Shown one piece after another: positions 8,107 to 16,802 of a stretch of 64,000 bases of DNA; position 1 is the stretch's first letter, and the number at the start of each line of letters is the position of its first letter. The position numbers and the translations under genes were made by a program. The DNA comes from Hydrogenobaculum sp. Y04AAS1. GTDB taxonomy: Bacteria; Aquificota; Aquificia; Aquificales; Aquificaceae. The stretch covers positions 1,054,001-1,118,000 of the forward strand of contig NC_011126.1 of NCBI RefSeq assembly GCF_000020785.1, written 5' to 3'. The notes under the pieces were generated by a model, which was given only the letters and a program-made list of their open reading frames with translations, did not search any database and was not told the DNA's origin.

Positions 8107-9206
8107 AGTTTGTAAACATTCTAAAAATTTTATTTTTGGGGCTTTTAATAATATTTTTCATTGTATTTATAGCCCAACACATGTACGATGTGAATGTATA
8201 CTTCCTAACCTATACGTTTAAAGTACCTTTGTTTGTGTTGGTGCTTAGCTTTACTTTCATAGGTTTTATAATACCTACTTTGATATTTTCTTTTAGAGAG
8301 AGAAACCTAAGTTCAAAGCTATCAAATATTTTTAACATATCAAAAGCTGCATTTTTTTCAAAATATCAAAAGCCAAAAACAAACTTAGACATCATAAAAG
8401 ATATCAAACCCCTTTACTTTATACTAGCAAATATATTAAAACAAACACCCAACTACGATACAGATATGTACAGTGAATTTGAAAAGGCAAAATCTCTAAG
8501 GATTGAAAACCCTCAAGAAGCTATAAGAATTTTAGATAATATTGAAGAAAAGTATCCGGCTTTTCAGCTAAAAAGAGATATACTTTTTGATATAAAAGAT
8601 TACCAAGGGGCATACGATGCTCAAAACCAAGTTTTAAAACTAACACCTAGATCTGAAAAACCCTATCAAAAAGATATATTAAACACCATAAAGAGTTTAA
8701 ACGCTTTAAACATAGAAGATAAAACAAAATGCCTAAATGAGCTAGAAGATGCCTTTGATGATACAAAAAACGAAATAACAGGATTTTTATATGTATCAGA
8801 GCTTTTAGCCCAAGAAAAAACAAAAGATGCCTCAAAGACAATAGACAGCTTAAGCCAGTTAAACTTGCAAGATAAGATTTTGTTGGTGGGATGCTCATTG
8901 CCAGAAAGAGCCGTTTACTTGATGAGTACAAACATAGAAAAAAGCGCTTCAAAAGATGTGCTTAGTATATTTTTTATACATATAGGGGCTCCTCAAAAGA
9001 TAAAGGTTTTAGCAGATACCAGCAACGAAGTTGTAGATTTTCTCCTAAAAGCTTATCAAGACCAATCCCAAAAAGAGGGGTTTGATATTGTTTTTAAAAA
9101 CCTAAAACTATGGAAATGTAAAGATTGTGGTAATACTTTTAAAAATTATTCTCCAAAGTGCTCTTGCGATAGTTGGTTTAGTCTAGAACCTCATATAAGC
9201 TTATGA
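8103..9206 (+). CDS. Fused LapA/LapB-like membrane protein with TPR and rubredoxin-like zinc site
   Basis: A 367-residue protein with two N-terminal membrane segments (about residues 5-26 and 39-60). Between them is the short LapA-type loop containing QHMYDVNVYFLTYTFKVPL. A charged linker, TPR-like helices (SLRIENPQEAIRILDNIEEKYPAF) and a C-terminal four-Cys module (CKDCGN and CSCDSWF) follow. In E. coli, LapA and LapB (YciM) are separate adjacent proteins that control LpxC and lipopolysaccharide synthesis; LapB has the TPRs and rubredoxin fold. Here both look joined. The ATG at 8103 is chosen because it overlaps the rsfS stop and starts just before the membrane helix. Confidence 0.75.
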   Translation: MKFVNILKILFLGLLIIFFIVFIAQHMYDVNVYFLTYTFKVPLFVLVLSFTFIGFIIPTLIFSFRERNLSSKLSNIFNISKAAFFSKYQKPKTNLDIIKDIKPLYFILANILKQTPNYDTDMYSEFEKAKSLRIENPQEAIRILDNIEEKYPAFQLKRDILFDIKDYQGAYDAQNQVLKLTPRSEKPYQKDILNTIKSLNALNIEDKTKCLNELEDAFDDTKNEITGFLYVSELLAQEKTKDASKTIDSLSQLNLQDKILLVGCSLPERAVYLMSTNIEKSASKDVLSIFFIHIGAPQKIKVLADTSNEVVDFLLKAYQDQSQKEGFDIVFKNLKLWKCKDCGNTFKNYSPKCSCDSWFSLEPHISL

Positions 9207-9880
9207 GCCTTAAAGCTCTTATAGTAGAAGATGATGAGCTTTTACTAGAAACGTTAGAAAAGGGGTTTAGACACGAAGGATTTGAAGTAGATATAGCAAA
9301 AGACGGCTTTCAGGCTCTTCAAAAGGCAAAAACAAACAGCTACGATATCATAATTCTCGATGTTGTAATTCCCAAAATAGACGGTGTAAAAGTATGTAAA
9401 CAGTTAAGACTTCAAAGTGAAATCCCCATTATTATGCTAACGGCAAAATCTCAGCTAGAGGATAAGCTAGAGGGCCTTGAAGCAGGAGCAGACGATTACA
9501 TCACAAAGCCCTTTTCTTTTAAAGAACTCATAATGAGGGTAAAAACCGTTTTAAGACGTTATAACAAAGTGCAAGAAGAAAAGATAGTTTTAAAAGACCT
9601 CACAATGGATTTAAAAGATTTTAAGGTATTTTATAAAGGAAAAGCTATAAACCTTACACCAAAAGAGTTTGAGCTTTTAAAAGTTTTAGCTCAAAACCCA
9701 AACAAAACCATAAGAAGAGAAGTGCTTTTAAACAAAGTATGGGGCATAGCCTCCGATTACGATTCAAACATCGTAGATGTCTATATAAAAAATATCCGTA
9801 ACAAACTAGAAGATAAACCCCCAAAGCTTATCCTCACCATAAGAGGAAGAGGTTATATGTTAAGCACAGAGCAAAGTTGA
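9203..9880 (+). CDS. OmpR/PhoB-family response regulator
   Basis: A 225-residue two-domain regulator. The receiver domain has the acidic pocket EDDE (residues 9-12), the phospho-acceptor Asp in IILDVVIPKIDG, the switch Thr in IIMLTAKS and the Lys in ITKPFSF. The C-terminal winged helix carries LTPKEFELLKVLAQNPNKTI and RGRGYML. It overlaps the previous gene by 4 nt and is followed by mutS2, so no histidine kinase gene is adjacent; the partner kinase must be encoded elsewhere. Confidence 0.94.
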   Translation: MSLKALIVEDDELLLETLEKGFRHEGFEVDIAKDGFQALQKAKTNSYDIIILDVVIPKIDGVKVCKQLRLQSEIPIIMLTAKSQLEDKLEGLEAGADDYITKPFSFKELIMRVKTVLRRYNKVQEEKIVLKDLTMDLKDFKVFYKGKAINLTPKEFELLKVLAQNPNKTIRREVLLNKVWGIASDYDSNIVDVYIKNIRNKLEDKPPKLILTIRGRGYMLSTEQS

Positions 9881-9896
9881 TGTTATTATATTAAAT

Positions 9897-12170
9897 ATGA
9901 GAGAATATGAGCTTAAGAAGTTAGAGTTTCACAAGATAAAAGAAAACCTTAAGATAAGGACCCATTCTGTAGCAAGTTTAGAGTATATAGAAAATATAAA
10001 ACCTATCCCAAAAGAGGAACTTTTACAAGAACAAAAGCTTGTTGAATGTTTTATGAGGCTTTTAAGACAAAGAGAAAACATATTATATAGCTTTGATGAT
10101 ATTTCTAAAAGCCTAAAAAAAGCAATGATAGAAGAAAGTGTTTTAGGAATAGACGAAATACTTAGCATATACAAAGTTTTAAAAATTATAAAAGATGTAA
10201 GAAAATTTTTAGTGGATGCCTTAGATAGGTGCGATTTATTCAATAAAATACTAAAAGATTTAGGTACGTTTCAAACCTTAGAAGCTGAAATAGAAAGAGC
10301 CATAGACAATTCTGGTGTTGTAAAATCAGAAGCCTCTAGGGATCTTTTTGAGATAAGAAAAGAGATAAAGCAAGTAGAAAAAACTATCACGGAGAAACTA
10401 GAAGCTCTTTTCCAAAGACCCGATAGCGATATTTTATTTTCTGAAAAGCTTATCACAGTAAGACAAAATAGATATGTGGTGCCTGTAAAAACCCAAAGCG
10501 TCAAAAGGATAGTGGGGATAGTGCACGGTGTTTCTTCTTCTGGTTTTACCACATATTTAGAGCCCCAGATAGTGGTGGATTTAAACAACAAGCTTGCAGT
10601 TTTAAGAATAGAGGAAGAAAAAGAGATACATCTTGTATTAAAAAAACTCACTTCATTTATAAGAGAAAGGGCAAATAGACTTTTAGAATCTTTCAATACG
10701 CTTGTTAAAATAGATATTCTGATGGCAAAAGCATCCTTTGGCATAGAATACGAGTGCTCATTACCTTCTATTGGCGATTGTATAGAGCTTTTAGAAGCAA
10801 GAAATCCAATTATGACAATTTTATCTCAAAATCCTATTCCAGTGGATATAATTTTAAAAGACAAAAAAGGGCTTGTGCTTACAGGGCCAAACACTGGCGG
10901 AAAAACCGTTTTCCTAAAAACCCTTGGACTTAGTTATATCATGTTTTTACACGCTATACCTATACCTGCCTCACCTAATAGCAAACTGCCTATTTTTGAC
11001 AATATTTTTGTGGATATAGGAGATGAACAAGACATATCACAGTCTTTATCGACTTTTTCTTCTCATATAAAAAATATCTCGGAGATTTTACAAAGATCCA
11101 CAGAAAAAACGCTGATATTGATAGACGAATTAGGAGCTGGCACAGACCCACTGGAGGGTTCTGCTCTTGGTATAGCAATCCTTGATTATATAAAGAAGTT
11201 AAACGCTTTTGTAGTGGTTTCCACTCATCACACACCCATAAAGCTTTGGGCTGTAAACTCTGATTATTACGAACCGGCTACGTTGATGTTTGATAGGGAT
11301 ACCTTAAGACCTCTTTACAAAGTGCTTTACGGCACCATTGGAGAAAGCATGGGTATAGAAGTGGCTAAAAGGTTTGGGATACCAAAGGAAGTTATTTTAG
11401 AAGCCCAAAAACTTCTTGGAGAGAATACTTTGGAATACCAAGGTGTTATGGAAAACTTAAATAGACTTGTCAGAGAATACCAAGACAAAATGGAAATATT
11501 GGAAAAACATAGAGAGGAGCTTGAACTTTTAAAAAGAAAATACGAATCTCTCGTAGAAGAGATGGAAAAAGCCAAAGAAGATGCATGGAAAAATGCCGCA
11601 AAAGAGGCTCAAAACTATTTGGAACAACTTAAGAAAGAAGCTCAGGAATTTTTGGTTGGTCTTAAAGAAAAAGCTAGTTTAAAAGATTTTATAAAACAAA
11701 AGCAAGAAGAGTTAAAAAAGTTTGAAAAAGAAGAAGAGCAGCAAATAGAAGTAGGAGATTGGGTAGAGTTTATGGGTGGAAAAGGTAGGGTTTTAGAAAT
11801 AAGGCAAGACAAAGCTCAAGTGATGTTTGGGGATATAAAGGCTTGGATAAAGCTAAAAGATCTTTCAAAAACCACCAAAATACCAAGAACTCACACTACA
11901 AATATAAGCATAGAAAGGTTTGAAAACAAAAAAGCCGGTATGCCAGAGATAAATTTAACCGGGCTTTCAGTAGAAGAAGCTATAAGTAAACTTGATAAAT
12001 TTTTAGATAGCGCTTTTGCAAGTGGAGTTAAAATGGCAAAAGTAATACACGGTGTTGGGGTACTTAAGAAAGCTGTATCAGACTATCTTTCGTCATCTTC
12101 TTACGTTGTATTCTACAGAGATGCCTATCCAAAAGAAGGTGGACCTGGTACCACCATAGTATATTTTTAG
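9897..12170 (+). CDS. mutS2: Endonuclease MutS2
   Basis: A 757-residue MutS2. The core and lever helices come first, then the ABC ATPase with Walker A GPNTGGKTV (about residue 330), Walker B LILIDELGAGTDPLEGSAL and the STHHTPIK switch. A long coiled coil (about 500-620) leads to a KOW-like segment and the C-terminal Smr nuclease domain (VIHGVGVLKKAVSDYL, GPGTTIVYF). MutS2 lacks the mismatch-reading domain. It acts on recombination intermediates or on collided ribosomes, depending on species. The only promoter-like element is TATTAT 7 nt upstream of the ATG. Confidence 0.96.
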   Translation: MREYELKKLEFHKIKENLKIRTHSVASLEYIENIKPIPKEELLQEQKLVECFMRLLRQRENILYSFDDISKSLKKAMIEESVLGIDEILSIYKVLKIIKDVRKFLVDALDRCDLFNKILKDLGTFQTLEAEIERAIDNSGVVKSEASRDLFEIRKEIKQVEKTITEKLEALFQRPDSDILFSEKLITVRQNRYVVPVKTQSVKRIVGIVHGVSSSGFTTYLEPQIVVDLNNKLAVLRIEEEKEIHLVLKKLTSFIRERANRLLESFNTLVKIDILMAKASFGIEYECSLPSIGDCIELLEARNPIMTILSQNPIPVDIILKDKKGLVLTGPNTGGKTVFLKTLGLSYIMFLHAIPIPASPNSKLPIFDNIFVDIGDEQDISQSLSTFSSHIKNISEILQRSTEKTLILIDELGAGTDPLEGSALGIAILDYIKKLNAFVVVSTHHTPIKLWAVNSDYYEPATLMFDRDTLRPLYKVLYGTIGESMGIEVAKRFGIPKEVILEAQKLLGENTLEYQGVMENLNRLVREYQDKMEILEKHREELELLKRKYESLVEEMEKAKEDAWKNAAKEAQNYLEQLKKEAQEFLVGLKEKASLKDFIKQKQEELKKFEKEEEQQIEVGDWVEFMGGKGRVLEIRQDKAQVMFGDIKAWIKLKDLSKTTKIPRTHTTNISIERFENKKAGMPEINLTGLSVEEAISKLDKFLDSAFASGVKMAKVIHGVGVLKKAVSDYLSSSSYVVFYRDAYPKEGGPGTTIVYF

Positions 12171-12171
12171 T

Positions 12172-13230
12172 ATGGACAAAATAACAATCACCAGACATCT
12201 AAGGTTAGAGTTCCTGGGTCACATTTTTAAAAGTAGAGAAGAATACGGTTTAGTGGTGTTTGGTTTTTACAGTATTTTATTCTTTGGTATAGGGTTTTTA
12301 ATAGGAGTATTTCTAAATACCGTTTTTAAAAGCTTTAAAACCACCAACAAAATAAGCATAAGCCCGTTTCTCATAGGACTTTGGAGCACTTTCTTAGGAG
12401 CTTATCTATCTTCTGATTATCTTTACATCACAAAAAAAGCTCATCATGTAATAGATAGGACTATACTATTTGGTCTTATTTTTATCGGTTTTTATATACT
12501 TTCAAACATTATAGGAGAGATAATAGCCTTATACATAAAGTCTAAAACCAATGAAGTACCTTTTTCTATGTTAAAAGCTTCAATAGTGGCATTTGTTTCC
12601 ATTATCGGGCTTTTTATAGCTTTTCAAAGTATAGGGCTTTCCATAACCCCACTCATTACAACCTTAGGAGTTGGCACCGTAGTAATAGGTCTTGCTCTTC
12701 AAGATACCCTATCAAACTTCTTATCTGGGTTTTATATACTAGTTAGTAAAAATATAAGAGTAGGGGATTACATAAAGTTTGATGTGTACGAGGGATATGT
12801 AGAAGATATATATTGGCGTACCACCCACATAAGAACTCTTTCTGGAAACGTTATAGTGGTACCAAACTCAAAACTCACATCTTCTGTAATTACAAACTAT
12901 CACCTTCCATATGAGAACATGGCAGTGGTGTTTTCTTTTTCTGTAGGTTATAAAGAAGATCTTGAAAGAGTAGAAAAGCTTCTTATAGAAACAGCAAAAG
13001 AGGTTGTAAACAAAGTAGAGGGTGCAGACAAAACCTATGAGCCAGTCGTAAGATACAGGTCTTTTGGTAGTTCTGGCATAGATTTAAGCCTAGTTGTAAA
13101 AGCAAAAGAATTCCTAAACCAATACCTTATAATTCATGAGCTTATAAAAGCCATAAAAAAGCGATTTGAGGAAGAAAACATAGAAATACCATATCAGACG
13201 ATAAATGTAATAATAAAAAACGAAAGTTGA
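12172..13230 (+). CDS. MscS-family mechanosensitive ion channel
   Basis: A 352-residue protein with about five hydrophobic segments in the first 190 residues. The pore helix and beta domain follow with the family signature LGVGTVVIGLALQDTLSNFLSGFYIL, then RVGDYIKF and VVPNSKLTSSVITNYHLP. The C-terminal alpha/beta cage domain ends the protein. It releases solutes under hypo-osmotic stress at the inner membrane. It starts 1 nt after the mutS2 stop, so it is co-transcribed with it. Confidence 0.92.
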   Translation: MDKITITRHLRLEFLGHIFKSREEYGLVVFGFYSILFFGIGFLIGVFLNTVFKSFKTTNKISISPFLIGLWSTFLGAYLSSDYLYITKKAHHVIDRTILFGLIFIGFYILSNIIGEIIALYIKSKTNEVPFSMLKASIVAFVSIIGLFIAFQSIGLSITPLITTLGVGTVVIGLALQDTLSNFLSGFYILVSKNIRVGDYIKFDVYEGYVEDIYWRTTHIRTLSGNVIVVPNSKLTSSVITNYHLPYENMAVVFSFSVGYKEDLERVEKLLIETAKEVVNKVEGADKTYEPVVRYRSFGSSGIDLSLVVKAKEFLNQYLIIHELIKAIKKRFEEENIEIPYQTINVIIKNES

Positions 13231-13236
13231 TATAAT
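13231..13236 (+). promoter_or_regulatory. -10 box of the epimerase gene (leaderless type)
   Basis: TATAAT preceded by TGA, 6 nt before the ATG at 13243. The box overlaps the last codons and the stop of the MscS gene. Confidence 0.55.
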
Positions 13237-13242
13237 TTTCAT

Positions 13243-14181
13243 ATGGAAAAAGATAAAAAGATAGTCCTTCCAGGTGGCGCTGGGCTTGTAGGCCAAAATC
13301 TTGTAGCCTTTCTTAAAGAAGCAGGGTATTCAAATATAGTGGTTATAGATAAACATAAGAAGAATTTAGATATATTAAAATCCCTTCATAAAGATGTGGT
13401 GGCAGTTTATGGGGATTTATCAGAAGAAGGAGATTGGGAAAGATCTATAGAAGGGGCAGATGTGGTAGTGATGCTCCAAGCTCAGATAGGAGCAAAAACC
13501 TATGAACCATTTTACAAAAATACCATAAAATCTACAGAAAATGTTTTAAAAGCCTGTAAGAAGTACAACATAGAATATATAGTACATATAAGCTCTTCGG
13601 TGGTAAACTCTGTGGCCGATGATTTTTATACACAAACCAAAAAAGACCAAGAGAAAATGGTATTAGAATCTGGTATAAAAAATGTTGTCTTAAGACCGAC
13701 CCTTATGTTTGGATGGTTTGATAGAAAACATCTTGGATGGCTTTCAAGATTTATGAAAAGAGTTCCTATATTTCCAATACCAGGAGACGGAAAGTATATA
13801 AGACAGCCCCTTTATGTAAAAGATTTTTGCAACATCATAATAGACTGCATTCAAACAAGAAAAGAAGGTATATACGATATTACTGGCATTGAAAAGGTAT
13901 ATTATACAGATATAATAAAAGCCATTAAAAAATATACAAAATCAAAAACTCTTATTTTAAACATCCCGTACTGGCTTTTTTATACGCTTTTATACATATG
14001 GGGGATTTTTGACCCAGATCCGCCTTTTACCGTAGACCAACTAAAGGCTCTTGTAGCAGGTGATATATTTGAGGTTATAGACTGGCCAAATATTTTCAAT
14101 GTAAAACCCACTCCTTTTGGAAAAGCCATTGAAGAGACTTTTACTCACCCTATATATTCTAAAGTGGTTTTGGAGTTTTAA
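13243..14181 (+). CDS. NAD-dependent epimerase/dehydratase family protein
   Basis: A 312-residue extended short-chain dehydrogenase. The Rossmann glycine motif is LPGGAGLVGQNLVAFL (residues 8-23), with an acidic residue after strand 2 (VVIDKHKKN). The usual YxxxK is altered: the matching place reads DFYTQTKKDQEKMV, with Tyr and Lys four apart (YTQTK). The hydrophobic stretch near residue 245 (IPYWLFYTLLYIWGIF) resembles membrane-associated sugar or lipid dehydrogenases. It touches the next flavoprotein gene, and the pair probably works on a glycan or lipid precursor. The substrate is unknown. Confidence 0.82.
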   Translation: MEKDKKIVLPGGAGLVGQNLVAFLKEAGYSNIVVIDKHKKNLDILKSLHKDVVAVYGDLSEEGDWERSIEGADVVVMLQAQIGAKTYEPFYKNTIKSTENVLKACKKYNIEYIVHISSSVVNSVADDFYTQTKKDQEKMVLESGIKNVVLRPTLMFGWFDRKHLGWLSRFMKRVPIFPIPGDGKYIRQPLYVKDFCNIIIDCIQTRKEGIYDITGIEKVYYTDIIKAIKKYTKSKTLILNIPYWLFYTLLYIWGIFDPDPPFTVDQLKALVAGDIFEVIDWPNIFNVKPTPFGKAIEETFTHPIYSKVVLEF

Positions 14182-15452
14182 TGAAAATAGCCATAATAGG
14201 CGGTGGACCCATGGGTCTTGCAGCTGGTTATTATGCCCTTAAAAAAGGCTACAGTGTTGATATATATGAAAAAGATAACGTATTGGGAGGTATGAGCGCA
14301 TCCTTTAACTTTGATGGGGATATTATAGAAAAATACTATCACTTTTTTTGTAAAACAGATTTAGCACTTTTTGAGCTTTTAAAAGAACTAAACATATATC
14401 ATCTTTTAAAATGGAAAAACACCACAATGGGATTTTATTACAAGCAAAAACTCCAGCCTTTTGGGGATCCTATAAGCCTTTTAAAGTTTGACGGGCTTGA
14501 TATAATATCTAAACTAAGGTATGGTTTTTTGGCTTTTTATAGCACAAAAATTAACGATTGGAGTAGTTTAGACAAAAAATACGCTATAGATTGGGTAAAA
14601 TCAATAATAGGAGAAAAAGCCTACAGCGTTTTGTGGGATAAGCTTTTTTCTTTAAAGTTTTATAAGTATCAAACCAAAATATCAGCAGCTTGGATATGGA
14701 ACAGGATAAAAAGAGTGGGACTTTCAAGGGATAATATATTCAAAGAATCCCTTGGATATGTGGAAGGAGGAGTAAAAACGATAATAGATGGCTTAGGGAA
14801 AGCGCTTCTTGAAAAAGGAGCAAATATATATCTAAACAGCCCCGTTGACAAAATCCTTATAGAAAATAACACTCTAAAAGGTATAAAGATAAAAGATATA
14901 GTGCTTAACTACGACAAGGTGATAAGCACGATACCTATCAACATACTTCAGCATCTTATAACAGATGAAAAAATAGCCTCTAAGTATAAAGATTTTACAT
15001 ACCTTGATGTGATGTGTGTGGTTATAAAACTAAGAAAACCATTTTCAAAGCATTTTTGGATAAATATAAATGATGAGGATATAAAAATACCAGGAATAAT
15101 AAACTACAGCGCTTTAAGAAAAGATATAAAATCAAACATAGTCTACATACCTTTTTATCTTCCAAAAGACCATGAACTTCTTAAAAAAGATGAAGCTTAT
15201 ATAAAAGAGCTTTGTAAAAGTTATCTTAAAAAGATAAACAAAGATCTAAAAGACGAAGATTTTTTGGCTTTTAGTATAAACATATATAAAAATGCCCAAG
15301 GAGTGTATGAACCGCTTTATCTTTACAAACTCCCGCCTATAAACATAGCAAACAACTTATACGCTCTTGATACCACATACTATTATCCAGAGGATAGGGG
15401 TTTTTCAGAAAGTGTTAGAATAGCAAAGTATGTGGTGGATAGATACCTTTAG
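14181..15452 (+). CDS. FAD-dependent amine oxidase-like oxidoreductase
   Basis: A 423-residue flavoprotein with an N-terminal dinucleotide-binding motif, IIGGGPMGLAAGYYALKKGY (residues 4-23), and the VLGGMSASF family loop. The central EGGVKTIIDGLGKALLEKGA is typical of the amine oxidase/protoporphyrinogen oxidase/UDP-galactopyranose mutase superfamily. Similar enzymes often sit beside an epimerase and a glycosyltransferase in polysaccharide clusters. That is the arrangement here: the epimerase precedes with a 1-nt overlap and a GT39-type gene follows convergently with a 4-nt overlap. The reaction is unknown. Confidence 0.82.
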   Translation: MKIAIIGGGPMGLAAGYYALKKGYSVDIYEKDNVLGGMSASFNFDGDIIEKYYHFFCKTDLALFELLKELNIYHLLKWKNTTMGFYYKQKLQPFGDPISLLKFDGLDIISKLRYGFLAFYSTKINDWSSLDKKYAIDWVKSIIGEKAYSVLWDKLFSLKFYKYQTKISAAWIWNRIKRVGLSRDNIFKESLGYVEGGVKTIIDGLGKALLEKGANIYLNSPVDKILIENNTLKGIKIKDIVLNYDKVISTIPINILQHLITDEKIASKYKDFTYLDVMCVVIKLRKPFSKHFWININDEDIKIPGIINYSALRKDIKSNIVYIPFYLPKDHELLKKDEAYIKELCKSYLKKINKDLKDEDFLAFSINIYKNAQGVYEPLYLYKLPPINIANNLYALDTTYYYPEDRGFSESVRIAKYVVDRYL

Positions 15453-16801
15453 AATTTACATACAAGATAGTCTGAGTTTTGATAATTTCTTACTATCTTA
15501 AAATCCTTATACTTTGATAAGTTTGCTGTAAACACACACCCATACGTTAGATCCTTTGGCGGATATAAGATAGGTTTATGTATTTTTACATCTATATTTG
15601 CTATCACCGAAAAACCCACCCAGCCATCATCATCACAGTACAAAGGTATGCCTTTTTTTATGGTGAGGTTGTAAACTTCTCTTGCTATCTTGTTGGTATT
15701 TTCTCTTATGTGTCCATAGTATATGGGAAAGACTATACCAAGGGCTACAAACTTAAACACTATAGCAAAGTATATAAACTTTAACATCAAATCCTTAAAC
15801 TTTGGATACAGCATAACACTAAAGCAAAGTGCAAAGATGCTGTACAAAGGAGCAGCGTATCTTATACCGCTAAAAGGTGGAAGCCAATAGGGTATAAAAT
15901 TTACAATCCCCACTATCCAAGCGTTTAATAAAAACTTATCGGTTTTTAAAATATCTAAATCTACTTTTCTTTTAAAAGCCAAATACAAAAACACCAAAGA
16001 GTTTAAAGACATATTTAACCAAAATTGAACAGGATAACCAAAAAATTGCTTTAAATAAGGTATTATACCTTTAAATCTGAATTTGTTTATTATATCCCAT
16101 AGCATCCCATGTTCGCTAACGTTTGATTTTGGAGCAAAACCATACCAAAGAATCAAGAAAAACAAAGGCACTATAGAGCTTATAAAAGCGGTTTTATATA
16201 TATTTAGTTTTTTGGGTTTTAGTATGTAAAAAGATATTATAAGAGTAGCATAAAAATAAACAAAAGAAGTGAGGGCTTTGGTCAAAAATGCCCCAGTGGC
16301 AAGCGCTGATCCAAAAAATATAAACATATAAGACCCTTCATACACCCCAAACATCGTAAACAGCATAGACATAGAAGAAAAGCCTATGTAAACCCCATCT
16401 TCGTATCCAAGCCATCCATCGTGAATCATTACATCCCCAAGGCTTAGATATATAAGAGCTCCAAACCATCCAAGCTTTTCATCTTTGTAAACTCTTTTTA
16501 GCACATACCTTATGCTTAGAGCTGTAAGTATAGTCATTGCTATAGTCTGAAGCCTTTGGATAGCTTTGGCGTATTCCCATCCAAAAAGCTTTGAAAATAC
16601 GATAGTGGGATAGTTAAAAAGAGGAGGTCTATAATAAGGTACTTTGTATATTGTTTGAAGTACGTATTCTTTGAAATAGCTCATCTCAAAAGATGGTATA
16701 ACCCAGTTTGCCTCTTCTCCCACGTAAGGAAGGTTTAATACAAAAAGGTATGGTACTATTAAAAGTAAAAACAAGACCCTATAATCTTTTAAAAGCTTCA
16801 T
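15449..16801 (-). CDS. GT39/ArnT-like polyprenol-phosphate glycosyltransferase (membrane)
   Basis: A 450-residue protein with ten or more predicted membrane segments. The first loop carries acidic residues in YVGEEANWV, and the segment YYRPPLFNYPTIVFSKLFG matches the conserved first loop of PMT/ArnT-type (GT-C fold) enzymes, which transfer sugars from a polyprenyl-phosphate donor outside the membrane. The acceptor is unknown. It is the last gene of a minus-strand operon after the sigma-54 activator (1-nt gap) and overlaps the FAD enzyme gene tail to tail by 4 nt. Confidence 0.8.
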   Translation of the reverse strand: MKLLKDYRVLFLLLIVPYLFVLNLPYVGEEANWVIPSFEMSYFKEYVLQTIYKVPYYRPPLFNYPTIVFSKLFGWEYAKAIQRLQTIAMTILTALSIRYVLKRVYKDEKLGWFGALIYLSLGDVMIHDGWLGYEDGVYIGFSSMSMLFTMFGVYEGSYMFIFFGSALATGAFLTKALTSFVYFYATLIISFYILKPKKLNIYKTAFISSIVPLFFLILWYGFAPKSNVSEHGMLWDIINKFRFKGIIPYLKQFFGYPVQFWLNMSLNSLVFLYLAFKRKVDLDILKTDKFLLNAWIVGIVNFIPYWLPPFSGIRYAAPLYSIFALCFSVMLYPKFKDLMLKFIYFAIVFKFVALGIVFPIYYGHIRENTNKIAREVYNLTIKKGIPLYCDDDGWVGFSVIANIDVKIHKPILYPPKDLTYGCVFTANLSKYKDFKIVRNYQNSDYLVCKF

Positions 16802-16802
16802 A

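Noticed and set aside
10271-10744. 157-codon minus-strand open frame
   Set aside because: Antisense shadow of mutS2; Ser/Leu/Ile-rich with no recognisable features.
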